From the NCBI GenBank assembly GCA_021821235.1, contig JAKACS010000269.1:1-5446 (forward strand): 5,446 nt of DNA. Reading direction: 5' to 3'. The stretch comes from Bacillota bacterium. Its GTDB lineage: Bacteria > Bacillota > Bacilli > Bacillales_B > DSM-18226. Positions 5,023-5,446 of the stretch are shown piece by piece. The notes beneath the pieces are model-generated. The model was not told the origin of the DNA. It searched no databases and worked only from the letters and a program-made list of their open reading frames with translations. A program made the position numbers and the translations under genes. Within the stretch, counting starts at the first letter, position 1. Each line of letters starts with the position of its first letter.

Positions 5023-5052
5023 AAGCATCTGATTTATTAAACAGATGCTTTT
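5021..5052. terminator. Bidirectional intrinsic terminator
   Basis: AAAAGCATCTG (5021-5031) and CAGATGCTTTT (5042-5052) form a perfect 11-bp stem with a 10-nt loop and A/T-tracts on both sides. It begins within the stop codon of the CPBP gene and lies about 16 nt after the stop of the converging ykvI-like gene, so it serves both. Confidence 0.92.
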
Positions 5053-5068
5053 GTTCTTATTGCGATCG

Positions 5069-5446
5069 CTATTCACCTTTTATTTTTAACGGTTTCATCC
5101 ATAACAAGATAAAAAAAAGAAGGCTCACATAGCCGAACAGTGGATACAAATAGGAAAGAAGTTCGCCATAATCAACAAGGCTGATGATATAGGCAATTGA
5201 AAATATAAAAATAACGGAAACAATCGTCGGGATTGGTACATATTGTTTCATTTGCCGCTCAAGCCCAAATACATTTCCAATCACAGAAGTGAAAATTTCA
5301 CTATATATCACAAGAACGAAGATCCAATAAAGGCTGGAGGCAACATTTTTCATGATTACTGCCATCGGAATTTGATAATTTTGCAAATTGGGCAGCATGA
5401 TCAAGGTAAAATGACTGGAAAGCAAAATAACCGTTAACGCGATCCC
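5069..5446 (-). CDS. ykvI: YkvI-like integral membrane protein (C-terminal part, cut by window edge)
   Basis: The reading frame is open from the right edge of the window to a TAG stop, giving 125 residues; the N-terminal two thirds of a protein expected to be near 340 residues lies outside. Three or more membrane segments are visible: around residues 1-18, 34-55 (SSLYWIFVLVIYSEIFTSVI), 75-92 and 97-116. A hydrophilic loop GNVFGLERQMKQYVP lies between them. The run SLVDYGELLSYLYPLFGY and the loop match my memory of the YkvI family, whose fold resembles amino-acid/polyamine-type transporters; no substrate is known. An in-frame TTG at 5425 is not a real start, since hydrophobic sequence in frame continues upstream. 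It converges on the CPBP gene. Confidence 0.78.
   Translation of the reverse strand, partial: GIALTVILLSSHFTLIMLPNLQNYQIPMAVIMKNVASSLYWIFVLVIYSEIFTSVIGNVFGLERQMKQYVPIPTIVSVIFIFSIAYIISLVDYGELLSYLYPLFGYVSLLFFILLWMKPLKIKGE

Noticed and set aside
1..5446. CRISPR array, tRNA or rRNA genes, or an intact transposase
   Set aside because: No regularly spaced repeats, no tRNA-like cloverleaf with the conserved TTCRA arm, and no transposase motif were found on either strand.

Overview
The window reads as chromosome of a spore-forming, low-GC Gram-positive bacterium of the Bacillaceae. GlpD, GlpP, HPr, YkvS and YkvI are all of the Bacillus type, ribosome binding sites are strong AAAGGAG-like sequences, TTG and GTG starts are used, and a Spo0E-type sporulation phosphatase is present. 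The species cannot be named from the sequence alone.

Layout, left to right. The window opens with the first 54 codons of ptsH (HPr) on the minus strand, preceded by a promoter flanked by two copies of a 10-bp repeat. A 530-bp gene-free stretch (163-693) follows. It holds a GC-rich, highly structured element (about 279-411), a long inverted repeat (488-554) and the intrinsic terminator of glpD (595-630). Then come glpD (694-2391), its leader with a long terminator/antiterminator hairpin (2418-2468), glpP (2577-3134), and a small Spo0E-like gene (3134-3316) whose stop codon overlaps the glpP start. Next is a 64-residue protein I do not recognise (3416-3610, minus). ykvS (3855-4043, plus) follows it divergently. 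ykvS converges on a 40-codon gene (4157-4279, minus), with a bidirectional terminator between them. A CPBP-family membrane protein (4411-5022, plus) then converges on the C-terminal part of a YkvI-like membrane protein (5069 to the window edge, minus) across a second bidirectional terminator.

How the genes work together. The best understood part is glycerol-3-phosphate catabolism. GlpP is the glycerol-3-phosphate-responsive RNA-binding antiterminator, and the glpD leader carries the hairpin on which it is expected to act. HPr, encoded nearby, is known in Bacillus to affect glycerol use through the PTS. Here glpP and glpD are direct neighbours, without the glpF-glpK pair found between them in B. 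subtilis. The Spo0E-like phosphatase is joined to glpP by a 1-nt stop/start overlap, which would tie a brake on the sporulation phosphorelay to expression of a carbon regulator.

Most of the window is ordinary core-genome content; I see no clear new multi-gene system. The points most worth checking are the spo0E-like/glpP coupling, a possible occlusion of the glpD ribosome binding site by the released terminator arm, the CPBP protein lacking its second-motif histidine, the 40-codon gene, and the structured element upstream of ptsH.
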